Shown: positions 1-8,761 of the stretch, in pieces
Position numbering within the stretch: the first letter of the stretch is position 1
Layout of the letters: the number at the start of each line of letters is the position of its first letter
NCBI GenBank assembly: GCA_964556145.1
Contig: CAZKVD010000016.1
Coordinates: forward strand, 1 to 25,941
Reading direction: 5' to 3'
Length of the DNA stretch: 25,941 bases
Source: F1-20-MAGs119 sp964556145
GTDB taxonomy: Bacteria; Actinomycetota; Acidimicrobiia; Acidimicrobiales; Ilumatobacteraceae
The notes under the pieces: generated by a model
Told to the model about the DNA's origin: nothing
The model's input: the letters and a program-made list of their open reading frames with translations, nothing else
Database searches by the model: none
Position numbers and translations under genes: made by a program

Positions 1-2
1 TT

Positions 3-1148
<1,146 letters not shown>

Positions 1149-1149
1149 T

Positions 1150-1167
1150 CGGGTCCCTTCGGGCCCG
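1150..1167 (+). terminator. Hairpin after the MoeZ-like gene, possible weak terminator
   Basis: CGGGTCC and GGGCCCG form a 7-bp stem (one G-T pair) around the loop CTTC, one base after the stop codon. No T-run follows, only CTCATTTA, so it may be a weak or Rho-assisted terminator or just a 3'-end stabiliser. It sits directly before the glf promoter hexamer. Confidence 0.4.
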
Positions 1168-1173
1168 CTCATT

Positions 1174-1179
1174 TAGGCT
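1174..1179 (+). promoter_or_regulatory. Putative -10 element of a leaderless glf promoter (TAGGCT)
   Basis: TAGGCT ends 7 bases before the GTG start at 1186, so transcription would start at or next to the start codon. No Shine-Dalgarno sequence is visible before the GTG. No clear -35 is visible; that region is the upstream hairpin. The same spacing recurs at hom, rpmE, prfA and rpiB in this window. Confidence 0.55.
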
Positions 1180-1185
1180 GACGGG

Positions 1186-2343
1186 GTGCCCCATGCCCCC
1201 CGACATGTCGCCGTGGTTGGTGCCGGTTTTTCCGGTGCCGTGATGGCCCGCGAGCTCGCCGAAGCCGGACACCGGGTCGACGTCTTCGATTCGCGCCCGC
1301 ACGTCGCGGGTAACTGCCACACCGAGCGCCAAGAGGGCGACGTGATGGTTCACGTCTACGGACCGCACATCTTCCACACCGCACACGAGCACGTGTGGCA
1401 GTACATCAACCGTTTCGGCGTGATGATGCCCTACAACCACCGGGTCAAGGCAACGACGCAGGGCCGCGTGTTTTCCCTTCCCGTCAATCTGTTGACGATC
1501 AACCAGTTCTTCGGTACCACGCTGGCGCCGAACGAGGCCGAAGAGTTCATTTCCTCGAAGGCCGACACTTCGATCGCCGATCCCCAAACGTTCCGCGAAC
1601 AGGGGCTGCGGTTCGTTGGCCCCGACCTGTACGCCGCATTTTTCGATGGCTACACGCGCAAGCAGTGGGGTGTCGACCCCGACGAATTGCCGGCTTCGAT
1701 CCTGGCCCGCTTGCCCGTGCGCTTCAACTACGAAGACTCGTACTTCAACCATCCGTACCAGGCGATTCCGCGCGACGGATACACGCCGATCGTTGCGAAC
1801 ATCCTCGATCATCCGGCGATCTCGGTGTCGCTCGGAGTGTCGAAGTCGCGTGCCGATCTCGCGGGCTTCGATCACGTTGTTTGGAGCGGCCCGATCGACG
1901 CGTATTTCGATTTCGAACACGGTCGCCTGGGTTACCGCACGTTGGATTTCGACAAGTCGGTGCACGAAGGCGACTTCCAGGGTTGTCCGGTCATGAACTA
2001 CTGCGACCCCGACGTTCCGTACACGCGCATCACCGAACACAAGTACTTTGCGCCGTGGGAAACGCATGAGCGCACGGTGACGTATCACGAGTACAGCCGG
2101 TTGTGTGGCCCGGATGACGTGCCCTATTACCCGATTCGTTTGGTGAAGGAAAAGGATCAACTCCGCAGGTACGTCGACATGGTGTCGGCGCTGCGAAACG
2201 TCACGTTCCTCGGCCGTTTGGGCACGTATCGTTACCTCGACATGGACGTCACGATTCACGAAGCACTCGGCGCCTCGCGCGCACTTCTCGAAGCATGGGA
2301 CGCAGGTCGCGAAGCGTCGTCGTTCTCGGTGGATCCGCTGTGA
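1186..2343 (+). CDS. glf: UDP-galactopyranose mutase
   Basis: Flavoenzyme converting UDP-galactopyranose to UDP-galactofuranose, the donor for galactofuranose-containing wall glycans. The 385-aa length is normal for the family. The FAD-binding loop VGAGFSG is at 11-17, followed by the long conserved stretch with VHVYGPHIFHT near residue 60. GYTRKQWG (155-162, Arg158) and TRITEHKYF (Arg281) carry the two arginines expected to hold the substrate diphosphate. The GTG at 1186 is chosen because a TAGGCT hexamer lies 7 bases upstream and the FAD fold begins at once. The stop codon overlaps the GTG start of the next gene (GTGA), so the two are almost certainly co-translated. glf next to a GlfT2-like gene is the arrangement known from mycobacteria (Rv3809c-Rv3808c). 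Confidence 0.95.
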   Translation: MPHAPRHVAVVGAGFSGAVMARELAEAGHRVDVFDSRPHVAGNCHTERQEGDVMVHVYGPHIFHTAHEHVWQYINRFGVMMPYNHRVKATTQGRVFSLPVNLLTINQFFGTTLAPNEAEEFISSKADTSIADPQTFREQGLRFVGPDLYAAFFDGYTRKQWGVDPDELPASILARLPVRFNYEDSYFNHPYQAIPRDGYTPIVANILDHPAISVSLGVSKSRADLAGFDHVVWSGPIDAYFDFEHGRLGYRTLDFDKSVHEGDFQGCPVMNYCDPDVPYTRITEHKYFAPWETHERTVTYHEYSRLCGPDDVPYYPIRLVKEKDQLRRYVDMVSALRNVTFLGRLGTYRYLDMDVTIHEALGASRALLEAWDAGREASSFSVDPL

Positions 2344-4109
2344 GCTGGACGCCGCCGTACTCCGAGTCGCACCTGTTGCAGCGCATCCTGCCCGCGGGTC
2401 CCGACGTTCTCGAGCCGCCGCTCTACGTGCGGCCGGGCGAGGGGAGCGAGTCCTACGACACGTACTTCGGCGTGTTCCATGCGGCCCGCTGGCGCCGCAA
2501 GACATCGGTCGGTGAACTGCACGTGGCGGTCGAGGTTGATGGGCCGGGCCAGGTCGAAGTCGTCGCGGTCAAGCGCATGGGCGAAAAAGTCGTCGAGTCT
2601 GCTCGCGCATCGGCTGCCGGAACCGTATCGATTCGTCTGGTCGATTTGGCCGACACCAACGTCGACTCGTACTTCGTCAGGGTGCGTGGCGCACGCCTCG
2701 TGCGCGGTGGTTGGTATGCGGCCAACGCGCCGCTGCGCGACGTGCATCTGAACGCGTGCATCACGACTTTCAACCGTCAGCCCTACGTGCTTGCAAACGT
2801 CGAGCGTCTGCGCAGGCTCGCCCGCGAGGTGCCCTCGATTGCCGAGGCTTTCCGGGTGACCATCGTCGACAACGGTCGCAACCTCGAGGTGCCGCCGGCC
2901 GAAAGTTTGTCGGTGTGTCTGATTCCGAACCCGAACCTCGGTGGCGCAGGTGGCTTTGCTCGCGGACTCATGAATGCGCGTCACGACGGCTGGACCACGC
3001 ACGTGTTGTTCATGGACGACGACATCACGATGGAGGTCGAATCCGTCGTGCGTGCCGTTGCGCTGTTCCGCTACGCCACCGACCCCAGGCTGTGTGTCCA
3101 CGGAGCGATGATTTCGGAAGAAATTCCGTGGATGCAGTTCGAGGCCGGCTCGCACTACGCGTGGCGTTACACGTATCCGTTGCGTGCGGTCGGTCGTGAA
3201 GACGACCTGCGTGATCGCATCACGGTTCTCGCCGACGAGCCCGAATCCGATTTCGAGTACACCGCATGGTGGTTCACTGCGTTTCCGATCCAGGTCGGAA
3301 AGGACAACCCGTTGCCCGTCTTCGTGCGTGGCGACGACGTTGCATTCGGCCTGATGCACACGGGCGAACACACCATCACGATGAAGGGCGTCGCCGTTTG
3401 GCACGCCGACTTCGCGCTGAAGAACGGTCCGATGACGCTTTACTACGAGACGCGCAACATGCTGCTCGTCGAAACGTTGGTGTACGACAAGCACCGCTGG
3501 TACCACACTGCCTACCGCACGCTGTCGTTCGGTTTCCGCAACCTCTTCTCGCTGCGGTACGCAAGCCTCGAGTACATGCTGAAGGGTCTCGATCATTATC
3601 TCGAGGGCCCGGATTTCTGGCGCAATGTTGACCATTCGGCGATGCACGACGAGGTTCGTACCTGTCCCGAGGAAAAGGCTGCAACGCTGTCACCCGAACT
3701 TGCCGCGTTGCAGGTTCCCGGTGGCATTCCCAAGCCGATTCGGTTGTTGGGATTCATCGCGGCCGTTCCGTTGCTCGGTGGTTACATCCTGCCCAAGTGG
3801 ATGCTGCGCAAGCGCACCACGGTTGCGCCCATCAACTCACGCGCGGTCGGTTTGGCGACGCGCAGCACCAAACTGCTCCACCGTCACCCGCGTCTCGACG
3901 AGGGATACGTGCTCGAGCGTGATGCCGCTCGCTTCTGGGCCGACATGCGCGCGTTGCGTTCGAGTCTCATGCGACTCCGCCGCGAGTATCCGCGCCTGAA
4001 GCGCGAGTATCGCGAGTATTACCCCGAGATGGTCAGCGATGAATCGTGGTGCCGACTGTTCGGGATCACCGAGTCTGAGCTGAAGTCGTCATCAACGCCA
4101 GCCAAGTAG
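2340..4109 (+). CDS. GlfT2-like galactofuranosyltransferase
   Basis: Probably polymerises galactofuranose residues from UDP-Galf onto a lipid-linked acceptor at the inner face of the membrane. The protein is 589 aa, against 637 in M. tuberculosis GlfT2. It has the GlfT2 layout: N-terminal beta-rich domain (about 1-135), a GT2 fold starting at TTFNRQPYV, NPNLGGAGG, the metal-binding MDDDI (Asp226-228), RGDDVAFGL (Asp332-333, the catalytic-base region) and WHADF (Trp354-His355), then a C-terminal helical region with a hydrophobic stretch near residues 470-490. The GTG at 2340 overlaps the glf stop, which fixes both the start and the coupling. Its last 44 bases overlap the end of the convergent SpoIID-fusion gene. 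Whether it makes the mycobacterial alternating 5/6 linkage cannot be read from sequence. Confidence 0.88.
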   Translation: MSWTPPYSESHLLQRILPAGPDVLEPPLYVRPGEGSESYDTYFGVFHAARWRRKTSVGELHVAVEVDGPGQVEVVAVKRMGEKVVESARASAAGTVSIRLVDLADTNVDSYFVRVRGARLVRGGWYAANAPLRDVHLNACITTFNRQPYVLANVERLRRLAREVPSIAEAFRVTIVDNGRNLEVPPAESLSVCLIPNPNLGGAGGFARGLMNARHDGWTTHVLFMDDDITMEVESVVRAVALFRYATDPRLCVHGAMISEEIPWMQFEAGSHYAWRYTYPLRAVGREDDLRDRITVLADEPESDFEYTAWWFTAFPIQVGKDNPLPVFVRGDDVAFGLMHTGEHTITMKGVAVWHADFALKNGPMTLYYETRNMLLVETLVYDKHRWYHTAYRTLSFGFRNLFSLRYASLEYMLKGLDHYLEGPDFWRNVDHSAMHDEVRTCPEEKAATLSPELAALQVPGGIPKPIRLLGFIAAVPLLGGYILPKWMLRKRTTVAPINSRAVGLATRSTKLLHRHPRLDEGYVLERDAARFWADMRALRSSLMRLRREYPRLKREYREYYPEMVSDESWCRLFGITESELKSSSTPAK

Positions 4110-6423
4110 GCCGGTTCACGACGCCACTCGGCCGCAGGTTCATGCGCCGTTGGAATTCACGCAGGTAACCCTGCGTCGTCTTGTCGAGCAAGCCAGTGGC
4201 GGGCAGGCTGACCTTCATCACGCGGGCCAGCGATGCCTGCACGGTTTTCACCGAGGCGTGTTGCGTTCCGGTCTTCAGGACCGACAGGACCGGTCGCGCA
4301 TCGAGCCCCAGTCGTTTCCACACGGCTTCATCGGCAATGCCGTCGACGGGGAGACCCATGAGTGTTTCGTATTTCGTGACGCGCGCCTTCGTCGTGTCAC
4401 CGAAGATGCCGTCGAGCTTGATCGCCCGCTTGCGCAGGTTCAACGCCTTGTTCAATGCGACCTGCAGCGTTCGGACCATGTTGCCGCGGTCGTTCTGCTT
4501 CAACGGCAGCCCGATGACGAAGCTCAATGGCGACGGTGTGAGCGGCAGCAGGCCTTGTCCTCGCATGGTGTCGAGCTGCATGCGCAGGAAGATTGCAAAC
4601 TCGGTCTGGCCGGTGGCGGTGAGGTGCACGTTGTCGTCCTTCACGAACCAGCGTGATTCCGCCGGGTCGGCCGAGTAGCCGTTCCAGTCGAGGACCGTCA
4701 CGTTGGGATAGGCAACCGCTGCGTTTGCCAACATCGCATTCATGGTTCCGTAGTCGGCCGTCTGACGACGCGTCGACATGTTCACGAACACGATGCGCTG
4801 CACACCCCGTGCCGTGAGGGCAGCCACCACCTGGTCGATTTCGGTGGCATACGACATCGACATGTCGTTGTATCCCAGTTCAATCAGTGCGATTGCGGGT
4901 GTTTGCTCGGGGGTCAGTGCATTGATGATCGACAGGCCGTCGGGCTGGCCGAGGCAGGTCGGTCCGACCATGCAGCGTCCCGACGCAACCTGGATGTTCG
5001 TGGTGGGGTAGGCCGGCAGGACGATGCTCTCGAATTCGGTGCGAATACTCTCGCCGACGCTGTCGCCGATGAAGAGCATCGATCCCACCACCGCGGCATC
5101 GGCCGCAGCCCCATAGATCGGGGTGGTTTCGTACCAGGGTGAGCGAAGGCTGAATGCCGACCGGAACTCCCATCCGGTCAGAGTCTTCGTCCTGGCCGTT
5201 CCGTTGATGGCCACGCTTGTCGCATAACCGTTCCATTCGCCACCCAGACCGTCGTGCGTGGTGACCACCGAGACGAGCACGCCGATCTCGGGGTACTTCT
5301 TTTCGATCGTTGCCTTCGAGATCACGTTCGACCAGCGGAGTTCGGCCGGGTCGGCGGCGATGTCGCCATCGTCGACGCGCATTGGGAACGTGGTTCCGGC
5401 GGTGCGGCCACCGTTCGACGACGTGAACTCGGTGCGAACGACCTTGCCGGCGGCATCGCGCATCACAAAGCCCGACGTGTCGGTGATTGCCGCATTCGTG
5501 CGCAGGTCTTCGAGAACCGTCAACTTTCCGCCGACTTTTTCGCGAAGTGCCGCTCCGCCGTACACCTGGCAGTCCTGGGTATCGCACAGCTTGGCGTACG
5601 AGTAGCCCCTCGAGGACAGCGCGTACGAGCGCGCCGCAACGGCCTGTGCGCGCAGGGCGTTCATGCCGGCACCGTTGGCTGCGTCACCCCATGATGCGGG
5701 TGACTCGCGTGGAACGACTCCGCGTAGGTATTCATCAACGCGCAGGGTGTTGACGGTTCTGTTCTCGCCGTCGGTGCCGTTCACCGCGGCGATCGTGCCT
5801 CGGTAGTACCGCACCGATCCGCTGGGTTCGCACAGGCCGACCGTGTCATTCGGTACGACTGCGGTGGTGGCGTCGTCGCTCAGCGTCGTTGCGAAGGTGG
5901 CGGAGGTGGCGATGTCGGCCACGACAACGAATCCGCTCTCCTCGGGGGTCTTGGCTGCGACCGGACACTTGGCCACGGTGCTGCCCCACACGCGGTACTG
6001 CGCGGTGGTGCCGGCGATCTCGCGCGCAACAAGGGCGGCCCACTTGCGGCCCGGCACCGGATCGTTGGCCAGGACGAGGGTCGAGTTGTCCGACAACACC
6101 GCGGTTTGTCGGCCGTCAAGGGCCGACAAGCGCACCGTGATCTTGCCGCCCGGCGACAGGCCCGCATCGGTTTCCGTCAGCTGAGACAAGGTGGTGCCGC
6201 CGTAATAGAAGTCGAGGATTTCTTGCCAGGTCTTGCCGAGTTGTGTCGCCCATCCATAGGCGCCGTACTGGCTGAGGCCACGTCCGTGTCCAAAGCCCCG
6301 GCCGTTCACAAGAATTGAAACAGGGGTCTGTCCGGCAATCGCGTCTGCCCCCATCGCGGGCGTGGATGGAATCACGCCGACAACAACCGCGAGGGTCAAG
6401 AGAAGTGGGGTGAACCGTTTCAT
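4066..6423 (-). CDS. Secreted SpoIID-like/SGNH hydrolase/peptidoglycan-binding fusion protein
   Basis: A 785-aa exported protein that appears to combine three wall activities. Residues 1-25 are a signal peptide (MKRF, hydrophobic core, cleavage near AMG-ADA). GRGFGHGRGLSQYGA (41-55) and residues about 200-330, with VPRESPASW (Glu240, the position of the SpoIID catalytic Glu) and the following RAQAVAARSYA, are the SpoIID/LytB lytic transglycosylase-like module. Residues about 448-625 are an SGNH hydrolase: GDS (453-455, nucleophile Ser455), GYND (517-520, Asn519) and DNVH (Asp597, His600). Residues about 640-710 and 715-780 are two PG_binding_1-type repeats. Possible jobs are glycan-strand cleavage plus O- or N-deacetylation, anchored to peptidoglycan; the combination is inferred, not known to me. 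It is convergent with, and overlaps by 44 bases, the GlfT2-like gene. Confidence 0.85.
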   Translation of the reverse strand: MKRFTPLLLTLAVVVGVIPSTPAMGADAIAGQTPVSILVNGRGFGHGRGLSQYGAYGWATQLGKTWQEILDFYYGGTTLSQLTETDAGLSPGGKITVRLSALDGRQTAVLSDNSTLVLANDPVPGRKWAALVAREIAGTTAQYRVWGSTVAKCPVAAKTPEESGFVVVADIATSATFATTLSDDATTAVVPNDTVGLCEPSGSVRYYRGTIAAVNGTDGENRTVNTLRVDEYLRGVVPRESPASWGDAANGAGMNALRAQAVAARSYALSSRGYSYAKLCDTQDCQVYGGAALREKVGGKLTVLEDLRTNAAITDTSGFVMRDAAGKVVRTEFTSSNGGRTAGTTFPMRVDDGDIAADPAELRWSNVISKATIEKKYPEIGVLVSVVTTHDGLGGEWNGYATSVAINGTARTKTLTGWEFRSAFSLRSPWYETTPIYGAAADAAVVGSMLFIGDSVGESIRTEFESIVLPAYPTTNIQVASGRCMVGPTCLGQPDGLSIINALTPEQTPAIALIELGYNDMSMSYATEIDQVVAALTARGVQRIVFVNMSTRRQTADYGTMNAMLANAAVAYPNVTVLDWNGYSADPAESRWFVKDDNVHLTATGQTEFAIFLRMQLDTMRGQGLLPLTPSPLSFVIGLPLKQNDRGNMVRTLQVALNKALNLRKRAIKLDGIFGDTTKARVTKYETLMGLPVDGIADEAVWKRLGLDARPVLSVLKTGTQHASVKTVQASLARVMKVSLPATGLLDKTTQGYLREFQRRMNLRPSGVVNRPTWLALMTTSAQTR

Positions 6424-6436
6424 GACCTGGTAGAGA

Positions 6437-6442
6437 ACTCTA
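6437..6442 (-). promoter_or_regulatory. Putative -10 element for the SpoIID-SGNH gene (TAGAGT)
   Basis: Read on the minus strand, TAGAGT ends 13 bases before the ATG at 6423, which would leave a leader of only about 6 bases and no room for a normal ribosome binding site. It matches the TAGnnT hexamers elsewhere in the window but the spacing is looser. The left inverted repeat ends 6 bases upstream of it. Confidence 0.4.
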
Positions 6443-6448
6443 GGGATT

Positions 6449-6480
6449 TCGGTGCGTAATTACCCGCTTTTTGCTACACG
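6449..6480 (-). repeat. Left copy of a 32-bp imperfect inverted repeat flanking the DUF559 gene
   Basis: Read on the minus strand from 6480 to 6449, it matches the plus strand at 7411-7442 in 29 of 32 positions (differences at positions 7, 21 and 26). The shared core is CAAAAAGCGGGTA, followed by TTAC and CACCGA. The stop codon of the DUF559 gene lies inside this copy. Function unknown: terminal repeat of a mobile unit, or a protein-binding site. Confidence 0.85.
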
Positions 6481-7373
6481 TTGCGCCTGAAAACGCTACG
6501 AAGGCGCTCGCGAACTTCACTTTGTTGCGATGTGATCTGCCTGTAAGAAAAACGCCAGACAGTGAATCCGAGCGACTGCAGGTACGCATCCCGTAAACGG
6601 TCGTTTTCGAATGCATCGCGTGTTGAGCCGTGGAACGCAAAACCGTCGCATTCGACGATCACCATTTGCTCTTGCCAAAGAAAGTCGACACGGTACGGGC
6701 CGATTTTCGCCTGAAACTCGAAAGGTGGGAATCCGGCGACGAAACAGAGGCTCAGCATCTTGGCTTCCAAGACGCTTTCGGGCTGTTCAGTGTCGAGACT
6801 CCATTGATTCAGCATGTTTCTGACGCGGGTGATTCCGGGTCGTCCTTGGCGGCTGATTTCAAACAACGAACGCCAAGTTGAGCGAACGGTCAAATCTCCC
6901 GTGACCAAGTAGTGCTCGAACGTGCGATGCAGAAACCGTGGCGTCCAGGCAGCAACGTCGAAGAGTGTGCGCGCAGGAGTAGTGGCGGGGACGTCATCAT
7001 GAAGTTCATGATCGAGTAGAGCGAGTTGAACGGGCCTATGCAGAACGAGGTTGTGCCGATGAGCGTTCTTCATCCGGTTCTTTGTCAGTACGTGAATCTC
7101 GTCGGGCTCGGGTAGCGCTGCACCGTGAAGCCAGGCTGCGGTCGGGCCGGCAATAAGTGACTCACGTCCACACGCCAGATGTGCAGCTTTGATGCGTTGA
7201 TGGTTGGTGCACGTCGATGATGCGAGGCGGGCCACATTGGGGTATTCGAGGGAAATTGCGCCTGATCGGATTGCGCGTGCCCACGATGATCGAGACGAGA
7301 GCGTCGGGACGATGTCAGGGCGGTAGAGAAGGCCGTGTTTGTCGGCGTTGTCGATGAGGTGCTGGTAGATCAC
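6474..7373 (-). CDS. AbiEi-like N-terminus plus DUF559 (PD-(D/E)XK nuclease-like) protein
   Basis: A 299-aa protein of a type common and often multicopy in actinobacteria; function unknown. The N-terminal half resembles the AbiEi antitoxin-like winged-helix and linker region (AGPTAAWLHGA near 76-86, then a beta-rich segment). The C-terminal part (about 198-292) is DUF559, a Vsr/restriction-nuclease-like fold with Glu203, Asp230 (RVDF), Glu241-Cys-Asp243 and NDRLRDAYL, in the order of a PD-(D/E)XK site. No partner toxin gene is adjacent. Base composition differs: two 60-base rows inside it (6661-6720 and 7021-7080) have 31 and 34 G+C, against 42 in hom (8101-8160), suggesting recent arrival. 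The GTG at 7373 is the first start in frame; a downstream start cannot be excluded. It is flanked by inverted repeats. Confidence 0.78.
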   Translation of the reverse strand: MIYQHLIDNADKHGLLYRPDIVPTLSSRSSWARAIRSGAISLEYPNVARLASSTCTNHQRIKAAHLACGRESLIAGPTAAWLHGAALPEPDEIHVLTKNRMKNAHRHNLVLHRPVQLALLDHELHDDVPATTPARTLFDVAAWTPRFLHRTFEHYLVTGDLTVRSTWRSLFEISRQGRPGITRVRNMLNQWSLDTEQPESVLEAKMLSLCFVAGFPPFEFQAKIGPYRVDFLWQEQMVIVECDGFAFHGSTRDAFENDRLRDAYLQSLGFTVWRFSYRQITSQQSEVRERLRSVFRRNV

Positions 7374-7410
7374 AGTGAGATGTGTGCGAAGCGGTCGCTT
7401 TTCGGTTCAC

Positions 7411-7442
7411 CGTGTATCAAAAAGCGGGTATTTACACACCGA
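7411..7442 (+). repeat. Right copy of the 32-bp imperfect inverted repeat flanking the DUF559 gene
   Basis: Matches the reverse complement of 6449-6480 in 29 of 32 positions. It lies between the DUF559 start codon and the hom promoter; its last base is 9 bases upstream of the hom -10 hexamer, so it covers the -35 zone (TTTACA at 7431-7436). No obvious target-site duplication is seen outside the two copies. Confidence 0.85.
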
Positions 7443-7457
7443 GAACGCTTGTAGCGT
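7431..7457 (+). promoter_or_regulatory. Putative leaderless hom promoter (TTTACA ... TAGCGT)
   Basis: TAGCGT (7452-7457) ends 7 bases before the GTG at 7465. TTTACA (7431-7436) is a possible -35 with a short 15-base spacer and belongs to the right inverted repeat. There is no Shine-Dalgarno sequence; the bases before GTG are a G-run. Confidence 0.55.
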
Positions 7458-7464
7458 TGGGGGG

Positions 7465-8751
7465 GTGAGTGAAAGCGTTCGGATTGGTCTCCTTGGGTGC
7501 GGCAACGTTGGTGCGGCCTTCGTCAAACTCGTCAACGAACGAGCCTCCGCCATCGCCCAGCGCACGGGTATCAATCTCTCGATCACAAGAATCGCCGTCC
7601 GCGATGTCTCGGCCCAGCGTGGCCTGAACCTTCCTGCTTCGACCTTCGTGACCGATGTGAGCGCAGTCGTCGAAGACCCGAACGTCGACCTCGTGGTCGA
7701 AGTGATGGGCGGCATCACCCCCGCCCGCGAAGCCATCACCGCAGCATTGGGAAAGGGCAAGCCCGTCGTCACGGCCAACAAGGCACTGCTTGCCGAAACG
7801 GGTGCCGAAATGTTCGCCGTTGCCGATGCGACCGGTGTCGACTTGCTGTTCGAGGCGGCGGTTGCGGGTGGAATCCCGTTCATCCGTCCGCTGCGCGAGA
7901 GCCTTCGCGGCGAACCGATCGGCCGCGTCATGGGCATCGTCAACGGCACCACAAACTTCATTCTCACGAAGATGACCGAAGAGGGTGCCGACTACGGCGA
8001 TGTTCTGCGTGAAGCGCAGCGCCTCGGTTTCGCCGAGGCCGATCCCACGGCCGACGTCGAGGCCTTCGATGCCGCGTCGAAGTGCGCGATCATTGCGGGC
8101 ATCGCATTCGCCGCCGACGTGCGTGCGGCCGACGTGCACCGCGAGGGAATCACCACCGTCAGCGCGGCCGACATCGCCGTCGCCCGTCGTCTGGGTTACG
8201 TCATCAAGCTGCTCGCCATCGCCGAGCGCAACAAGGAAAACAACCGCCTGTCGGTGCGGGTTCATCCTGCGATGGTGCCCACGACGCATCCGCTTGCCAG
8301 CGTGCGCGAGGCCTACAACGCGGTGTTCGTCGAGGGCGAAGCAGTCGGATCGCTGATGTTCTACGGGCGCGGCGCGGGCGGCGACCCCACGGCAAGTGCG
8401 GTGCTGGGCGATGTCATCGACGCGGCGATCAACCTGAAAAAGGGCACGCATGCAACGCTGGGCACCTTTGCCCGACCCGAGTTCACTTCTATCGACGACA
8501 CGACCAGTGAGTACCTGCTGTCGCTCGAAGTCCTCGACCAACCGGGTGTCCTGCACGCAATCACCGGGGTCTTTGCAAAGAACGGTGTCAGCATCCGCGC
8601 CGCGGAACAGGTCGGCATCGACGAAAACGCACGTCTCGTTTTCATCACCCATTCCGCGCGCGAAGCATCGGTGCAGCAGTGTCTGCGCGAGTTCGCCGGC
8701 CTCGGCGTGGTGAAGAATTCCGACGGCTTCATCCGCGTCGTCGGTCAGTAG
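7465..8751 (+). CDS. hom: Homoserine dehydrogenase
   Basis: NAD(P)-dependent reduction of aspartate semialdehyde to homoserine, the branch point to threonine and methionine. The protein is 428 aa: Rossmann loop GLLGCGNVG (residues 8-16), catalytic domain with GIVNGTTNFIL and DVEAFDAASKCAIIAGIAF, and a C-terminal ACT domain from about residue 349 (YLLSLEVLDQPGVLHAITG), which in this family mediates feedback control by threonine. The frame is open further upstream to 7375, but that extension reads through the promoter and inverted repeat and looks non-coding. The GTG at 7465 is chosen because the TAGCGT hexamer lies 7 bases before it and the Rossmann strand follows immediately. thrC follows after 10 bases, so they form an operon. 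Confidence 0.95.
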   Translation: MSESVRIGLLGCGNVGAAFVKLVNERASAIAQRTGINLSITRIAVRDVSAQRGLNLPASTFVTDVSAVVEDPNVDLVVEVMGGITPAREAITAALGKGKPVVTANKALLAETGAEMFAVADATGVDLLFEAAVAGGIPFIRPLRESLRGEPIGRVMGIVNGTTNFILTKMTEEGADYGDVLREAQRLGFAEADPTADVEAFDAASKCAIIAGIAFAADVRAADVHREGITTVSAADIAVARRLGYVIKLLAIAERNKENNRLSVRVHPAMVPTTHPLASVREAYNAVFVEGEAVGSLMFYGRGAGGDPTASAVLGDVIDAAINLKKGTHATLGTFARPEFTSIDDTTSEYLLSLEVLDQPGVLHAITGVFAKNGVSIRAAEQVGIDENARLVFITHSAREASVQQCLREFAGLGVVKNSDGFIRVVGQ

Positions 8752-8761
8752 GTACGTCGCG

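Noticed and set aside
2256..3647. 463-residue minus-strand open frame opposite the GlfT2-like gene
   Set aside because: Antisense shadow with His/Arg-rich, non-protein-like composition.
4066..4109. Convergent 44-base overlap considered as a sequencing frameshift
   Set aside because: Both proteins keep plausible C-termini (the second peptidoglycan-binding repeat is complete), so a true tail-to-tail overlap is simpler.
6449..7442. Classical insertion sequence with transposase
   Set aside because: The enclosed protein has no transposase motif and no target-site duplication is visible; only the inverted repeats suggest mobility.
7375..7464. 30-residue N-terminal extension of hom
   Set aside because: It would be encoded by the inverted repeat and promoter region; the Rossmann fold begins right after GTG 7465.
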